A DNA stretch of 26,037 nt from Candidatus Curtissbacteria bacterium RIFCSPHIGHO2_12_FULL_41_17 (GCA_001774945.1 MFBL01000054.1:1-26037), one strand, 5' to 3'; positions 1-7,605 are shown, counted from the first letter of the stretch. A program made the numbers and translations. Notes: a model not told the origin generated them from the sequence alone.

Positions 1-138
1 GTTTAAAATACTCCAGGATACATTGGCCATTTTCTATCGTAAGAACTTCTTAAAATACTATTCTAGTAATCACTACGATTTAGAGGTAGACGATACTCTT
101 ATTTCTCCCCTGAAAGCATTCGTTTAGAATTTTACGAA

Positions 139-168
139 TTTACACGAATGTTCCAATAACTCTATAAT
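139..168 (+). promoter_or_regulatory. Sigma70-like promoter upstream of the first glycosyltransferase
   Basis: TTTACA at 139-144 (5 of 6 to consensus) and a perfect TATAAT at 163-168 are separated by 18 bp. Transcription would start near 175, about 120 nt before the ATG at 297, giving an unusually long leader for this window. CGAAT and ATTCG pairs flank and overlap the promoter. I see no gene in 1-296; a 17-codon ORF at 185-238 is too short to support. Confidence 0.5.
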
Positions 169-249
169 ATTCGTACTAATTCGCATGTTGGGAAATCCAA
201 ACTTGCTCAGTTTCAAACATTCGAATTTACCCGAATAGTAAGTAAAGCT

Positions 250-285
250 CTTTGCCTATTCGCAGAAAGGCTTTGCCTATTCGCA
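250..285 (+). repeat. 15-bp direct repeat just before the first gene
   Basis: CTTTGCCTATTCGCA occurs at 250-264 and again, perfectly, at 271-285, separated by 6 bp. Each copy contains one ATTCG pentamer of the surrounding array. The copies are in frame with the downstream gene, which creates a spurious TTG-started extension (252-296). They look like leader sequence rather than coding sequence. Confidence 0.75.
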
Positions 286-296
286 TCAATTCGTAT

Positions 297-1382
297 ATGC
301 ACATTCTCTGGCTCTCCTGGCGAGATATTAAAAACCCTACTTCCGGCGGCGCGGAAAAAGTAGCAACTGAAATAGCCAGTCGTCTTGTCAAAGATGGCAT
401 AAAAGTTACTCTTTTTACTTCAAAATATAAATCTGCCAAAGGAAAGGAGATTGTAGGTGGTATAACAATTATAAGAAGAGGCGGGCTAATTAGCTGTCGT
501 CTATTTGCTTTCATTTATTATATTAAAAGAAAAGATGAATTCGATTTAATTATTGACGAGATTAATACTCTTCCCTTTTTTACACCCTTTTACGCAAGGA
601 GAAAAGCGCTGACTCTTATCCATCAGCTTGCGAAGGAATACTGGTGGTTTGAAGTTATTTTCCCTTTCAATTTAATCGGATATTTCACAGAACCAATCTA
701 TCTTAAGATTTACAAAAATCAGAAAACAATTGCACTCGGGGCATCAACAACTACTGATCTTAAAAAACTTGGTTTTGAAAATGTGACAACTTATCTTCCG
801 GGAGTGGATTTCAAATCAAAAAAAATTTCCAAAAAAGAAGATCTTTTACTGTTTATAGGCCGTCTTACCCCAGCAAAAAATGCTCTCGATGCTGTTTTGG
901 CCTTCAAAATCATTCAGCAAAAACTCCCCTATTTAAAATTGGCGATTATCGGTTCCGGAAAAAGTTCTTATATTAATAAAATTAAATCTCATATAATAAA
1001 GTTTAAACTCCAAAAAAGCGTCAAATTATTAGGTTTTGTCAAAGATCAAAAAAAGAAAACCCTTCTTGAAAAAGCCAAAATTATCCTAATTCCCGCAGTC
1101 AGAGAGGGTTGGAGTTTGGTTGCGACAGAAGCCAATGCTTTAGGCTGCGTACCTGTTGCTTATAACGTATCGGGGTTAACCGATTCAATTAAAGACAAGA
1201 TTAATGGTTTACTTGTCAAAAATAACCCGGAGGATCTAGCATTGACAACAGTTAATCTCCTAAAAGACGAGAAATACAGAACAAAATTAGCAAAAAACGG
1301 CTACACCTTCTCTGAACAATTTTCTTGGCAAGAATGCTACTTAGATTTTAAAAAATTTATTCAAAAGAACTCTCGTGAGTAA
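297..1382 (+). CDS. GT4-family glycosyltransferase
   Basis: This is a retaining GT-B glycosyltransferase that would transfer a sugar from a nucleotide-sugar donor to a growing glycan at the cytoplasmic side of the membrane. The 361-residue protein is normal for GT4. It opens with MHILWLSWRD and an SGGAE loop (residues 16-20). The second Rossmann domain begins near LLLFIGRLTPAKN, and the donor-site EX7E motif is complete at E270 and E278 in an REGWSLVATEANALG context. I chose ATG 297 over the in-frame TTG at 252 because the extra 15 residues are encoded by a direct repeat and precede the usual N-terminal strand. It is the first gene of a tightly packed set and overlaps the next by 8 bp. Sugar specificity cannot be read. 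Confidence 0.93.
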   Translation: MHILWLSWRDIKNPTSGGAEKVATEIASRLVKDGIKVTLFTSKYKSAKGKEIVGGITIIRRGGLISCRLFAFIYYIKRKDEFDLIIDEINTLPFFTPFYARRKALTLIHQLAKEYWWFEVIFPFNLIGYFTEPIYLKIYKNQKTIALGASTTTDLKKLGFENVTTYLPGVDFKSKKISKKEDLLLFIGRLTPAKNALDAVLAFKIIQQKLPYLKLAIIGSGKSSYINKIKSHIIKFKLQKSVKLLGFVKDQKKKTLLEKAKIILIPAVREGWSLVATEANALGCVPVAYNVSGLTDSIKDKINGLLVKNNPEDLALTTVNLLKDEKYRTKLAKNGYTFSEQFSWQECYLDFKKFIQKNSRE

Positions 1383-2169
1383 TCTTGTTTCAGTAATAAT
1401 TCCGACTTTAAATGAAGAAAAGAATATTGCCAGCTGCTTATTAAGCGTCAAGAATCAAACATACAAAAATACTGAAATCATATTGGTAGATAATTTCTCA
1501 AAGGACAGCACTTTGGAGATTGCCAAGGGATTCGGGGTAAGAATTTTTAAAGCAGGCACCGAAAGGTCAGCTCAGAGGAATTTCGGATCAAGAAAATCCA
1601 AAGGTACGTGGCTCTTATTTATGGATGCTGATATGGAACTTACACCTAACGTTATCAAGAATGCTACAGTTACAGCTTCGAAAAATAAATTCGATGCAAT
1701 TATTATTCCGGAAAAAGTAAAGGGGGACAATTTTTGGGCAAAGTGCCTAAACCTCGAAAAAAAACTCTACATGAACCAACCTAGCATTTTGGCCGCAAGA
1801 TTCTTTGAAAAACAAAAGTTTTTAAAACTAGGCGGTTATGATGAAGATTTAATTGCAGGTGAAGATTGGGACTTGCATGTAAGGTCACAAAAAGCAGGTA
1901 TTAAAATCGGTATGTCAAAATCAGTAATTTACAATAATGAAAGTAATATGAACCTTTTAGAAATTCTAAAGAAAAAATTTTATTACGCAAAGAATATTAA
2001 AATTTACGCAAAAAAACACCCAAAAGAATTTTTATCTCAAGCAAATTTCGTTTCTCGACTGATAACCCGTCCAGCGTTAACCGGAATGGCTAAGGATCCG
2101 GCACATGCCGCAGGGTTAATATTTCTTAAATCTGCCCAAGCTTTCACTGCACTTGCTGCCCAATTTTAA
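1375..2169 (+). CDS. GT2-family glycosyltransferase
   Basis: This is an inverting GT-A glycosyltransferase of 264 residues. SVIIPTLNEEKNI (6-18) is the N-terminal nucleotide-binding strand, VDNFSKDST (39-47) follows, and the metal-binding DxD is intact as D84-A-D86. GEDWDLHVR (162-170) supplies the usual catalytic acidic pair. The start is GTG at 1375, overlapping the upstream GT4 stop by 8 bp, consistent with translational coupling; no separate ribosome-binding site is visible. The C-terminus ends in a hydrophobic stretch rich in Ala and Phe that could touch the membrane. It probably adds one sugar of the same glycan as its neighbours; donor and acceptor are unknown. Confidence 0.93.
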   Translation: MSNLVSVIIPTLNEEKNIASCLLSVKNQTYKNTEIILVDNFSKDSTLEIAKGFGVRIFKAGTERSAQRNFGSRKSKGTWLLFMDADMELTPNVIKNATVTASKNKFDAIIIPEKVKGDNFWAKCLNLEKKLYMNQPSILAARFFEKQKFLKLGGYDEDLIAGEDWDLHVRSQKAGIKIGMSKSVIYNNESNMNLLEILKKKFYYAKNIKIYAKKHPKEFLSQANFVSRLITRPALTGMAKDPAHAAGLIFLKSAQAFTALAAQF

Positions 2170-2170
2170 A

Positions 2171-3082
2171 ATGGTTGATAAATATCCTAATATCTCAGTT
2201 ATTATTCCTTGCCTGAATGGGAAAAAAGTAATTGGAAACCTAATTAAATCTATCGAAAAACAAAAGTATTCAGGAAAAATTGAAATAATCGTCACTGACG
2301 ATGGATCAACGGATGGAACTTCAAATTTCATTAAAAGTCATTACAAAAGTGTTAAATTGATTACTTTTGGCAAAAATAGAGGCTCCGCTCCTGCTCTTAA
2401 TGCTGCTGCAAAATTAGCAAGGTTCGAGTTCCTATTGGCAACAAATGACGATGTAATCTTTGATAAAAAAGCCTTTTTTGAACTTATAAACTGCGCAAAA
2501 TCCCAGCAAAACGTAGGCATTACCACCGGAAAAATGTTAGACACTAGTGGTAGATTTGCAATTCCAGGATTTCGTATAAATCATTACCTTGGCTATCATC
2601 CTTATGATTTAAAAGATAAAAATAAAATTCGCGAGTGCCATTGGGCTGCTGGAGCTTGTATTTTCATTAGGAAAAATCTTCTTCTAAAATTGGGCAATTT
2701 TGATCCTGATTACATCTTTTGTGGTGAGGATTACGACATTTCATTTAGAGTTAAAAAGGCAGGATATAAAATTTTATACACCCCAGATGCCGTTTTTACT
2801 CATAACTTTAGAAGAAGTGGTCAAAAAATCCAAAATTATACAGATTTATTCGCCCATTATCGCGGCAAGACACGTTATATATTCAAAAATTGCACTTCAC
2901 TGCAAATATTATCATTTTTATTTATTCAATATATAATCGTTGGCGTCTGGTACCTTTTAAACATACGTTTAAAGACTATTGCGGCAATGTATCAAGGATT
3001 CGCCTGGAATATTTTAAAATTACCTCTGACTCTTAGCTCTAGGGTTAGAACGGAAAAAATAACTCAAAGACTCAAGTTATGA
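2171..3082 (+). CDS. GT2-family glycosyltransferase, rhamnosyltransferase-like
   Basis: A 303-residue GT-A enzyme resembling WbbL/RfbF-type rhamnosyltransferases in motif order. NISVIIPCLNG lies at the N-terminus, then a TDDGSTDGT loop, a TNDDVIF metal site, and CGEDYDISFRVKKAGYKI for acceptor and catalytic residues. A hydrophobic C-terminal segment (LSFLFIQYIIVGVWYLL) likely anchors it to the membrane. I chose ATG 2171, one base after the previous stop, over the in-frame TTG at 2153, which would overlap the previous gene and add six residues outside the domain. The next gene starts in its stop codon (ATGA). The rhamnosyltransferase reading is by resemblance only. Confidence 0.9.
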   Translation: MVDKYPNISVIIPCLNGKKVIGNLIKSIEKQKYSGKIEIIVTDDGSTDGTSNFIKSHYKSVKLITFGKNRGSAPALNAAAKLARFEFLLATNDDVIFDKKAFFELINCAKSQQNVGITTGKMLDTSGRFAIPGFRINHYLGYHPYDLKDKNKIRECHWAAGACIFIRKNLLLKLGNFDPDYIFCGEDYDISFRVKKAGYKILYTPDAVFTHNFRRSGQKIQNYTDLFAHYRGKTRYIFKNCTSLQILSFLFIQYIIVGVWYLLNIRLKTIAAMYQGFAWNILKLPLTLSSRVRTEKITQRLKL

Positions 3083-4110
3083 GACAAACACAAGAGGCAA
3101 AAATTGGTGAAGTTTTATTCCGCCAGAAATTAGTAAATCAACATTTAGGTAAAGACCGCCTATTTTTCCATGAATCCTCAGCTAAACAAATAAGAAATAT
3201 CCTTAAAGAAAGAGTTGCTTCTTCTCACAAGATATTTCAAGATCTTTCGCGCTCAAAAATTTCACTGTCTCCTTTTTTAGAAGTAGGAGCTGAAAAATGC
3301 CAAAGATCTGCCCTTTTAGCATCTAAATTCAATTCCACAGGATTTGCTCTTGATCTCTCACTAGAAAGTTTAAAATCAGCTCCATTTTTTGCAAAAAACT
3401 TGGGACTTAAAAAAGTGCCGAATCTAATCTGTGCCGATGCGGAAAATTTACCTTTTGAGAATAATTCCTTTTCTTTTGTATTTGCCTTTGAAACCCTCCA
3501 TCACTTCCCTACCCCTCAAAAAGTTCTCCAAGAAATGAGGCGGGTAACCGCTGATTTTGGGTATGTCTACTTCAGTGAGGAGCCAATCAAACAAGATTTA
3601 AATTTAAAGTTGTGGAGACGTGGTTACAATTTGAATTCAATCGAAAAAATTCTAAAAAAAATGCTTGTTCTCCCTTTTATTTCAAAAATAGGAGCAGCAG
3701 AAAATCAATTTGGAGTTTTAGAAAATGAATTTTCTACTAAACTGTGGGAAAAATCATTAAAAGATTTTATTGGAGCAAGTATTACTATTGAACCTACCTT
3801 TTGGGGACCGAAACAAAAACTTATAAATACGGGAAAAAGATGGCCAATCAACCTGGCAACAAGATTGACTATCTCTATTGAAGGTGGAGGTATTACTGTT
3901 TTGTATAAAAAATCAGGTACAGAACAAAGAAAAAAAACAAAGTTAACTGACCTTTTAAGGTGTCCATTATGCAAAAAGTTAAACATTACCCGTTTTAAAA
4001 ATAAAATAATTTGTAAGTTTTGCAGAGCAAGATATCCAATAGTTAATAGTGTTTATGTGCTCATTGAACCGAAATTAAGAAAAAGACTATATCCTAATTT
4101 AGAAAAATGA
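3079..4110 (+). CDS. SAM-dependent methyltransferase with C-terminal Trm112-like zinc ribbon
   Basis: The 343-residue protein has a class I methyltransferase core in roughly residues 70-180. It contains the motif-I region (FLEVGAEKC), an acidic second strand (FALDLS), ENLPFENNSFSFVFAFETLHHF (motifs II-III region), and REMRRV-like helix residues. The motif-I loop is degenerate: the usual GxG is replaced by GAEKC, so SAM binding may be altered. At the C-terminus four cysteines (C295, C298, C312, C315) form a CPLC...CKFC ribbon followed by RYPIVNSVYVLIEP, matching small Trm112p-like domains often attached to methyltransferases. It overlaps both neighbours by 4 bp (ATGA), so it is translationally coupled to GT2 genes and probably methylates a glycan or lipid-linked sugar. 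The substrate is unknown. Confidence 0.88.
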   Translation: MRQTQEAKIGEVLFRQKLVNQHLGKDRLFFHESSAKQIRNILKERVASSHKIFQDLSRSKISLSPFLEVGAEKCQRSALLASKFNSTGFALDLSLESLKSAPFFAKNLGLKKVPNLICADAENLPFENNSFSFVFAFETLHHFPTPQKVLQEMRRVTADFGYVYFSEEPIKQDLNLKLWRRGYNLNSIEKILKKMLVLPFISKIGAAENQFGVLENEFSTKLWEKSLKDFIGASITIEPTFWGPKQKLINTGKRWPINLATRLTISIEGGGITVLYKKSGTEQRKKTKLTDLLRCPLCKKLNITRFKNKIICKFCRARYPIVNSVYVLIEPKLRKRLYPNLEK

Positions 4111-5723
4111 CCAGTTCTGTCTCGATTATTTTTCCCGTGTTTAATAACTGGGAACTAACCAGAACGTGTCTTGAATCCATTAAGAAATTAAACTATGCAA
4201 AGAAAAAGGTTGAAATTATAGTAGTTGACAACCACTCTCTTGATAATACGGCTAACTTAGTCAAAAAAAATTTCCCTCACGTTAAGCTAATCCGTCTTAA
4301 AAACAATTTGGGTTTCGCGAGGGCTGTCAACATTGGCGCAGAAAGTTCACTTGCTGATTTTTTGTTTATAACCAATAATGACGTCACCTTCGATTCTGGG
4401 TTTCTTAATAATCTCATAAATTTTGCGCGGTCAGACCCTAAAATCGGTGTTTGCGGAGGTAAGGTTGTCACTTTTAAAAACGGGAAAAAATACCCCGATG
4501 GTGCAGCCAATATTTCAAGATTAACATCAAGGATTATTAGATTGGACAACTACCAGAAAACGCAAGGTGTAGATTATATTGCAGGCACAGGAATCTTGGT
4601 CAAGAAAAAAATATTCAAGCTTTTGGAGGGATTTGATGAAAGTTTTCCATTTTATTTCGAGGACCTGGATTTTTGTCTAAGAGTAAAATCACTAGGCCTC
4701 AGAGTAGTCTACTTTCCTAAAGCTTTAATGTACCATAGGCAATCTTCCACCGCATCTAAGATGCCTTCTGGCTGGCTTAATGATGTCTGGTATGAGGGAA
4801 AAGCTAGAATAGTTGCTAAACACTTTCCGTACTGGTCAAAACCGCTGGCTCTTTTTTTTCAGCTTCTATTTTGCCTCTATGTCTTTTTTACTAAAAGACA
4901 AAATCGTTTCGATTCCGTTTTCAAGGCGCTTAAAAAAACTCTTGCGCATAAAACAAGAGGCCCACAACTGGCCAAACGCCGTCAGCTTACCCAAAAACAA
5001 ATCCTAAAGTACTACGGTCAGGGTAAGGTTTTTACCGCCCGCAATTCTGCTCCATTCCAGCAAGTAATCCTAAAAGATTTCTACCAACTACTAACTACCA
5101 ACTACCCAACTAAAAGATGGCATATCATGGAATTTGGTGTCGGTCATGGCTGGAATTTACCTTTAATGGTTAAATATTTCGGACGAATTACCGCTGTTGA
5201 TATTGCCCCGCTGGCAATTTTGGAATCAAAAGAATTTGGCTTTAAACATGTAAGCTTTAAACTATTAACGAAAAATAAATTGCCATTTAAAGATGCGTCA
5301 TTTGATCTTATCGTTACCACCGAGGTTTTAGAACATGTACCAGATCTGACCAAAACTGTAGAAGAACTGAAAAGAATTACTAAGACAGGCAGTTATATTT
5401 TAGTATCCGTCCCAGTTTACTGGAATCTGCGGGGACTTTCTAAAAAACTGATGGAAGCAAGATTAGGTACCGGTACTTGGGAACCCGCCAGATCTCATCC
5501 CGGCGGCTTCGAAAGATTTCTTACCCCCCCAAAAATTATGGAATACTTTAAAGATTTCAAAATAATCAAAACCTGTGGCGCCGATTACGGCACTGCCTGG
5601 TCACCACCTGCAATACCCGTCTATCCGAAATCATGGGCTCCTTTTTTCGAAGTAACGCTGGGCAAAATTCCCCTGGTTAAATACTTTGGTATGAACTTCT
5701 ATTTTCTCGCAAAGAAAACATGA
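4107..5723 (+). CDS. Bifunctional GT2 glycosyltransferase - SAM methyltransferase fusion
   Basis: The N-terminal ~300 residues are a GT2 enzyme: VSIIFPVFNNWEL, VVDNHSLDNT, ITNNDVTF at the metal site, FYFEDLDFCLRVKSLGLRV, then a hydrophobic segment near residues 247-267. From about residue 300 a class I methyltransferase follows, with motif I EFGVGHG (342-348), TAVDIA, and LPFKDASFDLIVTTEVLEHVPD. Its C-terminal half (WNLRGLSKK, ERFLTPP, ADYGTAWSPP, EVTLGK, FGMNFYFLAKK) matches the stand-alone methyltransferase at 7654-8418 nearly motif for motif. The linker residues ~325-336 are encoded by a CTACCAACTA-type low-complexity stretch. The fusion suggests one sugar is added and methylated by the same polypeptide, for example as a chain cap; that role is inferred. 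Confidence 0.92.
   Translation: MTSSVSIIFPVFNNWELTRTCLESIKKLNYAKKKVEIIVVDNHSLDNTANLVKKNFPHVKLIRLKNNLGFARAVNIGAESSLADFLFITNNDVTFDSGFLNNLINFARSDPKIGVCGGKVVTFKNGKKYPDGAANISRLTSRIIRLDNYQKTQGVDYIAGTGILVKKKIFKLLEGFDESFPFYFEDLDFCLRVKSLGLRVVYFPKALMYHRQSSTASKMPSGWLNDVWYEGKARIVAKHFPYWSKPLALFFQLLFCLYVFFTKRQNRFDSVFKALKKTLAHKTRGPQLAKRRQLTQKQILKYYGQGKVFTARNSAPFQQVILKDFYQLLTTNYPTKRWHIMEFGVGHGWNLPLMVKYFGRITAVDIAPLAILESKEFGFKHVSFKLLTKNKLPFKDASFDLIVTTEVLEHVPDLTKTVEELKRITKTGSYILVSVPVYWNLRGLSKKLMEARLGTGTWEPARSHPGGFERFLTPPKIMEYFKDFKIIKTCGADYGTAWSPPAIPVYPKSWAPFFEVTLGKIPLVKYFGMNFYFLAKKT
5081..5112 (+). repeat. CTACCAACTA-type low-complexity insert in coding sequence
   Basis: Degenerate units of CTAACTACC/CTACCAACTA run for 32 bp inside the GT2-methyltransferase fusion. 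They encode residues ~325-336 between the glycosyltransferase part and methyltransferase motif I. The composition resembles the perfect 14-bp repeat at 6327-6378. Confidence 0.6.
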
Positions 5724-5736
5724 GTTTTTGCGAATT

Positions 5737-5760
5737 TTTTTGGCTCACAAAAGCCAAAAA
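5737..5760. repeat. Perfect inverted repeat between two glycosyltransferase genes
   Basis: TTTTTGGCT (5737-5745), loop CACAAA, AGCCAAAAA (5752-5760) forms a 9-bp perfect stem 14 nt after the stop of the fusion gene. On neither strand is the stem followed by a T tract, so it is not a standard intrinsic terminator, though it could stabilise the upstream mRNA end. Confidence 0.55.
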
Positions 5761-5799
5761 GCATAAGTGAAACGAATACTTTTTGGCACAGAAACCAGA

Positions 5800-6900
5800 A
5801 TGAATATCGCCATTATTACTAAATCCGCAACGACTAAATCAGGTGCCAAAGTTCCTTTTGAGCTAGCAGAGCATCTGGCTAAACACTGCCGTGTTACTGT
5901 TTTAGCCAAGAAAGAAAATGCCCAAAAAGATCTGGTGGCAAAGCTCAAAAAACAAAAAATCCCCCTGATTCTCTACAAAAACATCTTCGATCTCTATTTA
6001 AATTTGCAAAAAGGCAAATTCGACCTCATATCTTTCCACTCTACCCTGAGAGCATTACTTATCAGCAAATTAACTTTTTTGCCTGTCATAAGAACCTACT
6101 ACGGAACCCAATTCGATGCCTATTTGGAAAGGTTTTTGCCGAATGAGAAGATAAATTTTATGCACAAATTGATAAACTCTATGATCAATCTTCTACTCTG
6201 GTGTGACCAAAAACTGATTCTGCTTCTTTCAAACCAAGTCATCGCCATCTCCAAAGCCGCCCAAAAAGAACTTAAAAAACTTTACGCAGTCAACTCAACA
6301 GTAATTTATCTCGGAAGCAACATTAAACCAACAACCAGCTACCAACAACCAGCTACCAACAACCAGCTACCAACAACCATCCTCTCTGTCTCCCGCTTTA
6401 CACCCTACAAAGGCTTTCATACTCTAATCGACGCTGTAAATGACTTACGCGCCAAAGGATTGAACCTGAAGTTGGTCCTTGTCGGTTCTTCTCCAAAGAA
6501 AAATTACCTCAAATACCTTAAAAGAAAAATGTCTGGTAACGATCAAATCATAACTAACATTGACGATGGTGGACTTGCCAAGCTCTATGCCTCTTGTGAT
6601 GTTTACGCAACCTGTGACCGCTACCTTTTCTTCGGTCTACCGATCCTAGAAGCAGCAACATTTGGCAAACCTCAAATAGCGCTGAATTATCAAGCAGCAG
6701 GCGAGCTCATTTTAGATGGCAAAACTGGTTATGTTGCAAATTCCCAACAAGAACTTGAAAAGTGCCTCACCAAATTTTTAAAAAACAAAGAAAAGAGAAA
6801 GAAAATGGGCAATGCATCTAGAAATTACGCCCAAAAGAATTTCAACTGGTCAAAAATCGCACTAGAATACTTTAAAATTTTTTCGCCAAAACTGAAATAA
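5800..6900 (+). CDS. GT4-family glycosyltransferase with a 14-bp tandem repeat at the hinge
   Basis: A 366-residue GT-B enzyme. The N-terminal domain begins MNIAIITKSATTKSG and ends near QVIAISKAAQKEL; the C-terminal domain begins ILSVSRFTPYKGF. Between them, residues 177-193 are encoded by 3.7 perfect copies of a 14-bp unit read in all three frames. In the donor site the first Glu of EX7E is replaced by Leu (LFFGLPILE), while the second is kept, so catalysis or donor choice may differ from typical GT4. I chose ATG 5800 because MNIAIITKS is the expected first strand; GTG 5767 would add eleven residues. It stands 76 bp after the fusion gene and its 3' end overlaps the convergent methyltransferase gene by 29 bp. 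Confidence 0.9.
   Translation: MNIAIITKSATTKSGAKVPFELAEHLAKHCRVTVLAKKENAQKDLVAKLKKQKIPLILYKNIFDLYLNLQKGKFDLISFHSTLRALLISKLTFLPVIRTYYGTQFDAYLERFLPNEKINFMHKLINSMINLLLWCDQKLILLLSNQVIAISKAAQKELKKLYAVNSTVIYLGSNIKPTTSYQQPATNNQLPTTILSVSRFTPYKGFHTLIDAVNDLRAKGLNLKLVLVGSSPKKNYLKYLKRKMSGNDQIITNIDDGGLAKLYASCDVYATCDRYLFFGLPILEAATFGKPQIALNYQAAGELILDGKTGYVANSQQELEKCLTKFLKNKEKRKKMGNASRNYAQKNFNWSKIALEYFKIFSPKLK
6327..6378 (+). repeat. Perfect 14-bp tandem repeat, 3.7 copies, inside a glycosyltransferase gene
   Basis: ACCAACAACCAGCT occurs at 6327-6340, 6341-6354 and 6355-6368, and its first ten bases again at 6369-6378, without a mismatch. As 14 is not a multiple of three, successive copies encode different peptides (PTTSY, QQPA, TNNQL, PTT). 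Three extra units add 42 nt, so the present copy number keeps the frame; gain or loss of one unit would shift it into stops at 6425-6427 or 6441-6443. This is a candidate slipped-strand contingency repeat. Confidence 0.9.
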
Positions 6901-7570
6901 AAACCGAGTGAGTTGAATCAATTCTAGACAAATACTTTCCCAAAAAATTGGGCAGCGGATAGTAGGCTGTCCCGGTTTTTTTAATGATTTCAAATTTATA
7001 ATACTCTAGAAACTCTACAAGAGTCTTTAAATTAAAAACTGTCCTGTGATAATCCAGAAAATCCTTTATCCCCTCCGACAAAGAGAGAAAATTGCCGAAT
7101 TTTTTTTGGCCTGTAACGTCGCACGAGAAAGGATAAAAGCCGCAAACAAGTGCCATTACGTTGTGCCAAGCCGACAAATTTTCGGTTCCAACAACAAGTA
7201 TCCCTTCCTTGTTCAAAATCCTTCTGATCTCGGTCATAAAAATATCCAGTTTTTCAATATGTTCAATCACATGACTAGCAGTAACCAAATCAAATGAACC
7301 GGCGGCAAATGGCAATCTTTGGTTAAGATCAGATTCATATACCTCAATACCCCTCATTTTGGCTCGTTTTAGTAACTTGCTAGACAAATCAACGCCAGAT
7401 ATCTTACCCATGTAATGAACTTGTCTGGCCAGAAACGACAAAAATTTGCCATCATGGCAACCCAAATCTAACCATCTTCCAGAAAAACCTCTTGGAAGAC
7501 TATTTGCAAAGTCTTCTTGGTATGCGTAAACAGAATCCAAATGAATCTTCTTAAAATATTTCTTAATCAT
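6872..7570 (-). CDS. Class I SAM-dependent methyltransferase
   Basis: A 232-residue methyltransferase of the type-11 fold. Motif I is WLDLGCHDGKF (residues 33-43) with the usual third glycine position held by G41. The acidic SAM-ribose ligand sits in GVDLS (59-63), and LPFAAGSFDLVTASHVIEHIE (86-106) covers motifs II-III. Homologues with this layout act on small molecules or glycans; the C-terminal part (residues 140-232) would select the substrate, which is unknown. It is alone on the minus strand, convergent with the upstream GT4 (29-bp overlap of the 3' ends) and divergent from the next methyltransferase over 83 bp. No clear -10 box precedes its ATG. Confidence 0.9.
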   Translation of the reverse strand: MIKKYFKKIHLDSVYAYQEDFANSLPRGFSGRWLDLGCHDGKFLSFLARQVHYMGKISGVDLSSKLLKRAKMRGIEVYESDLNQRLPFAAGSFDLVTASHVIEHIEKLDIFMTEIRRILNKEGILVVGTENLSAWHNVMALVCGFYPFSCDVTGQKKFGNFLSLSEGIKDFLDYHRTVFNLKTLVEFLEYYKFEIIKKTGTAYYPLPNFLGKYLSRIDSTHSVFISVLAKKF

Positions 7571-7605
7571 TTGTATATTGCCTAAAGATTTGCTACCTTA
7601 ATACA

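Larger units (their letters stand above)
118..293. repeat. ATTCG/CGAAT pentamer array, 10-bp phased pairs
   Basis: The stretch before the first gene is crowded with the pentamer ATTCG or its complement CGAAT. Copies start at 118, 135, 145, 169, 179, 219 (as the palindrome ATTCGAAT), 232, 258, 279 and 289. Four pairs are spaced exactly 10 bp start to start: 135/145 and 222/232 read CGAAT, 169/179 and 279/289 read ATTCG. One helical turn between copies puts both on the same DNA face, as in protein-binding sites. One pair overlaps the -35 region and one the predicted transcription start of the promoter at 139-168. It could be an operator array or an interspersed repeat family; the sequence alone cannot decide. 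Confidence 0.6.

Noticed and set aside
185..238. 17-codon ORF in the leader of the first operon, as a leader peptide
   Set aside because: No ribosome-binding site, no regulatory codon run, and its sequence is largely made of the ATTCG repeats.
252..296. TTG-started N-terminal extension of the first GT4 gene
   Set aside because: The extension is encoded by a noncoding-looking direct repeat and precedes the expected first strand MHILWLSW.
5737..5760. Intrinsic terminator after the fusion gene
   Set aside because: The stem is good, but the T run is on the 5' side for the plus strand and no T tract follows the stem on either strand.
6327..6378. Assembly or sequencing artefact as the sole explanation of the 14-bp repeat
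   Set aside because: The net length preserves the frame and the repeat sits at a domain hinge, which an error would not be expected to respect; reads are still needed to be sure.
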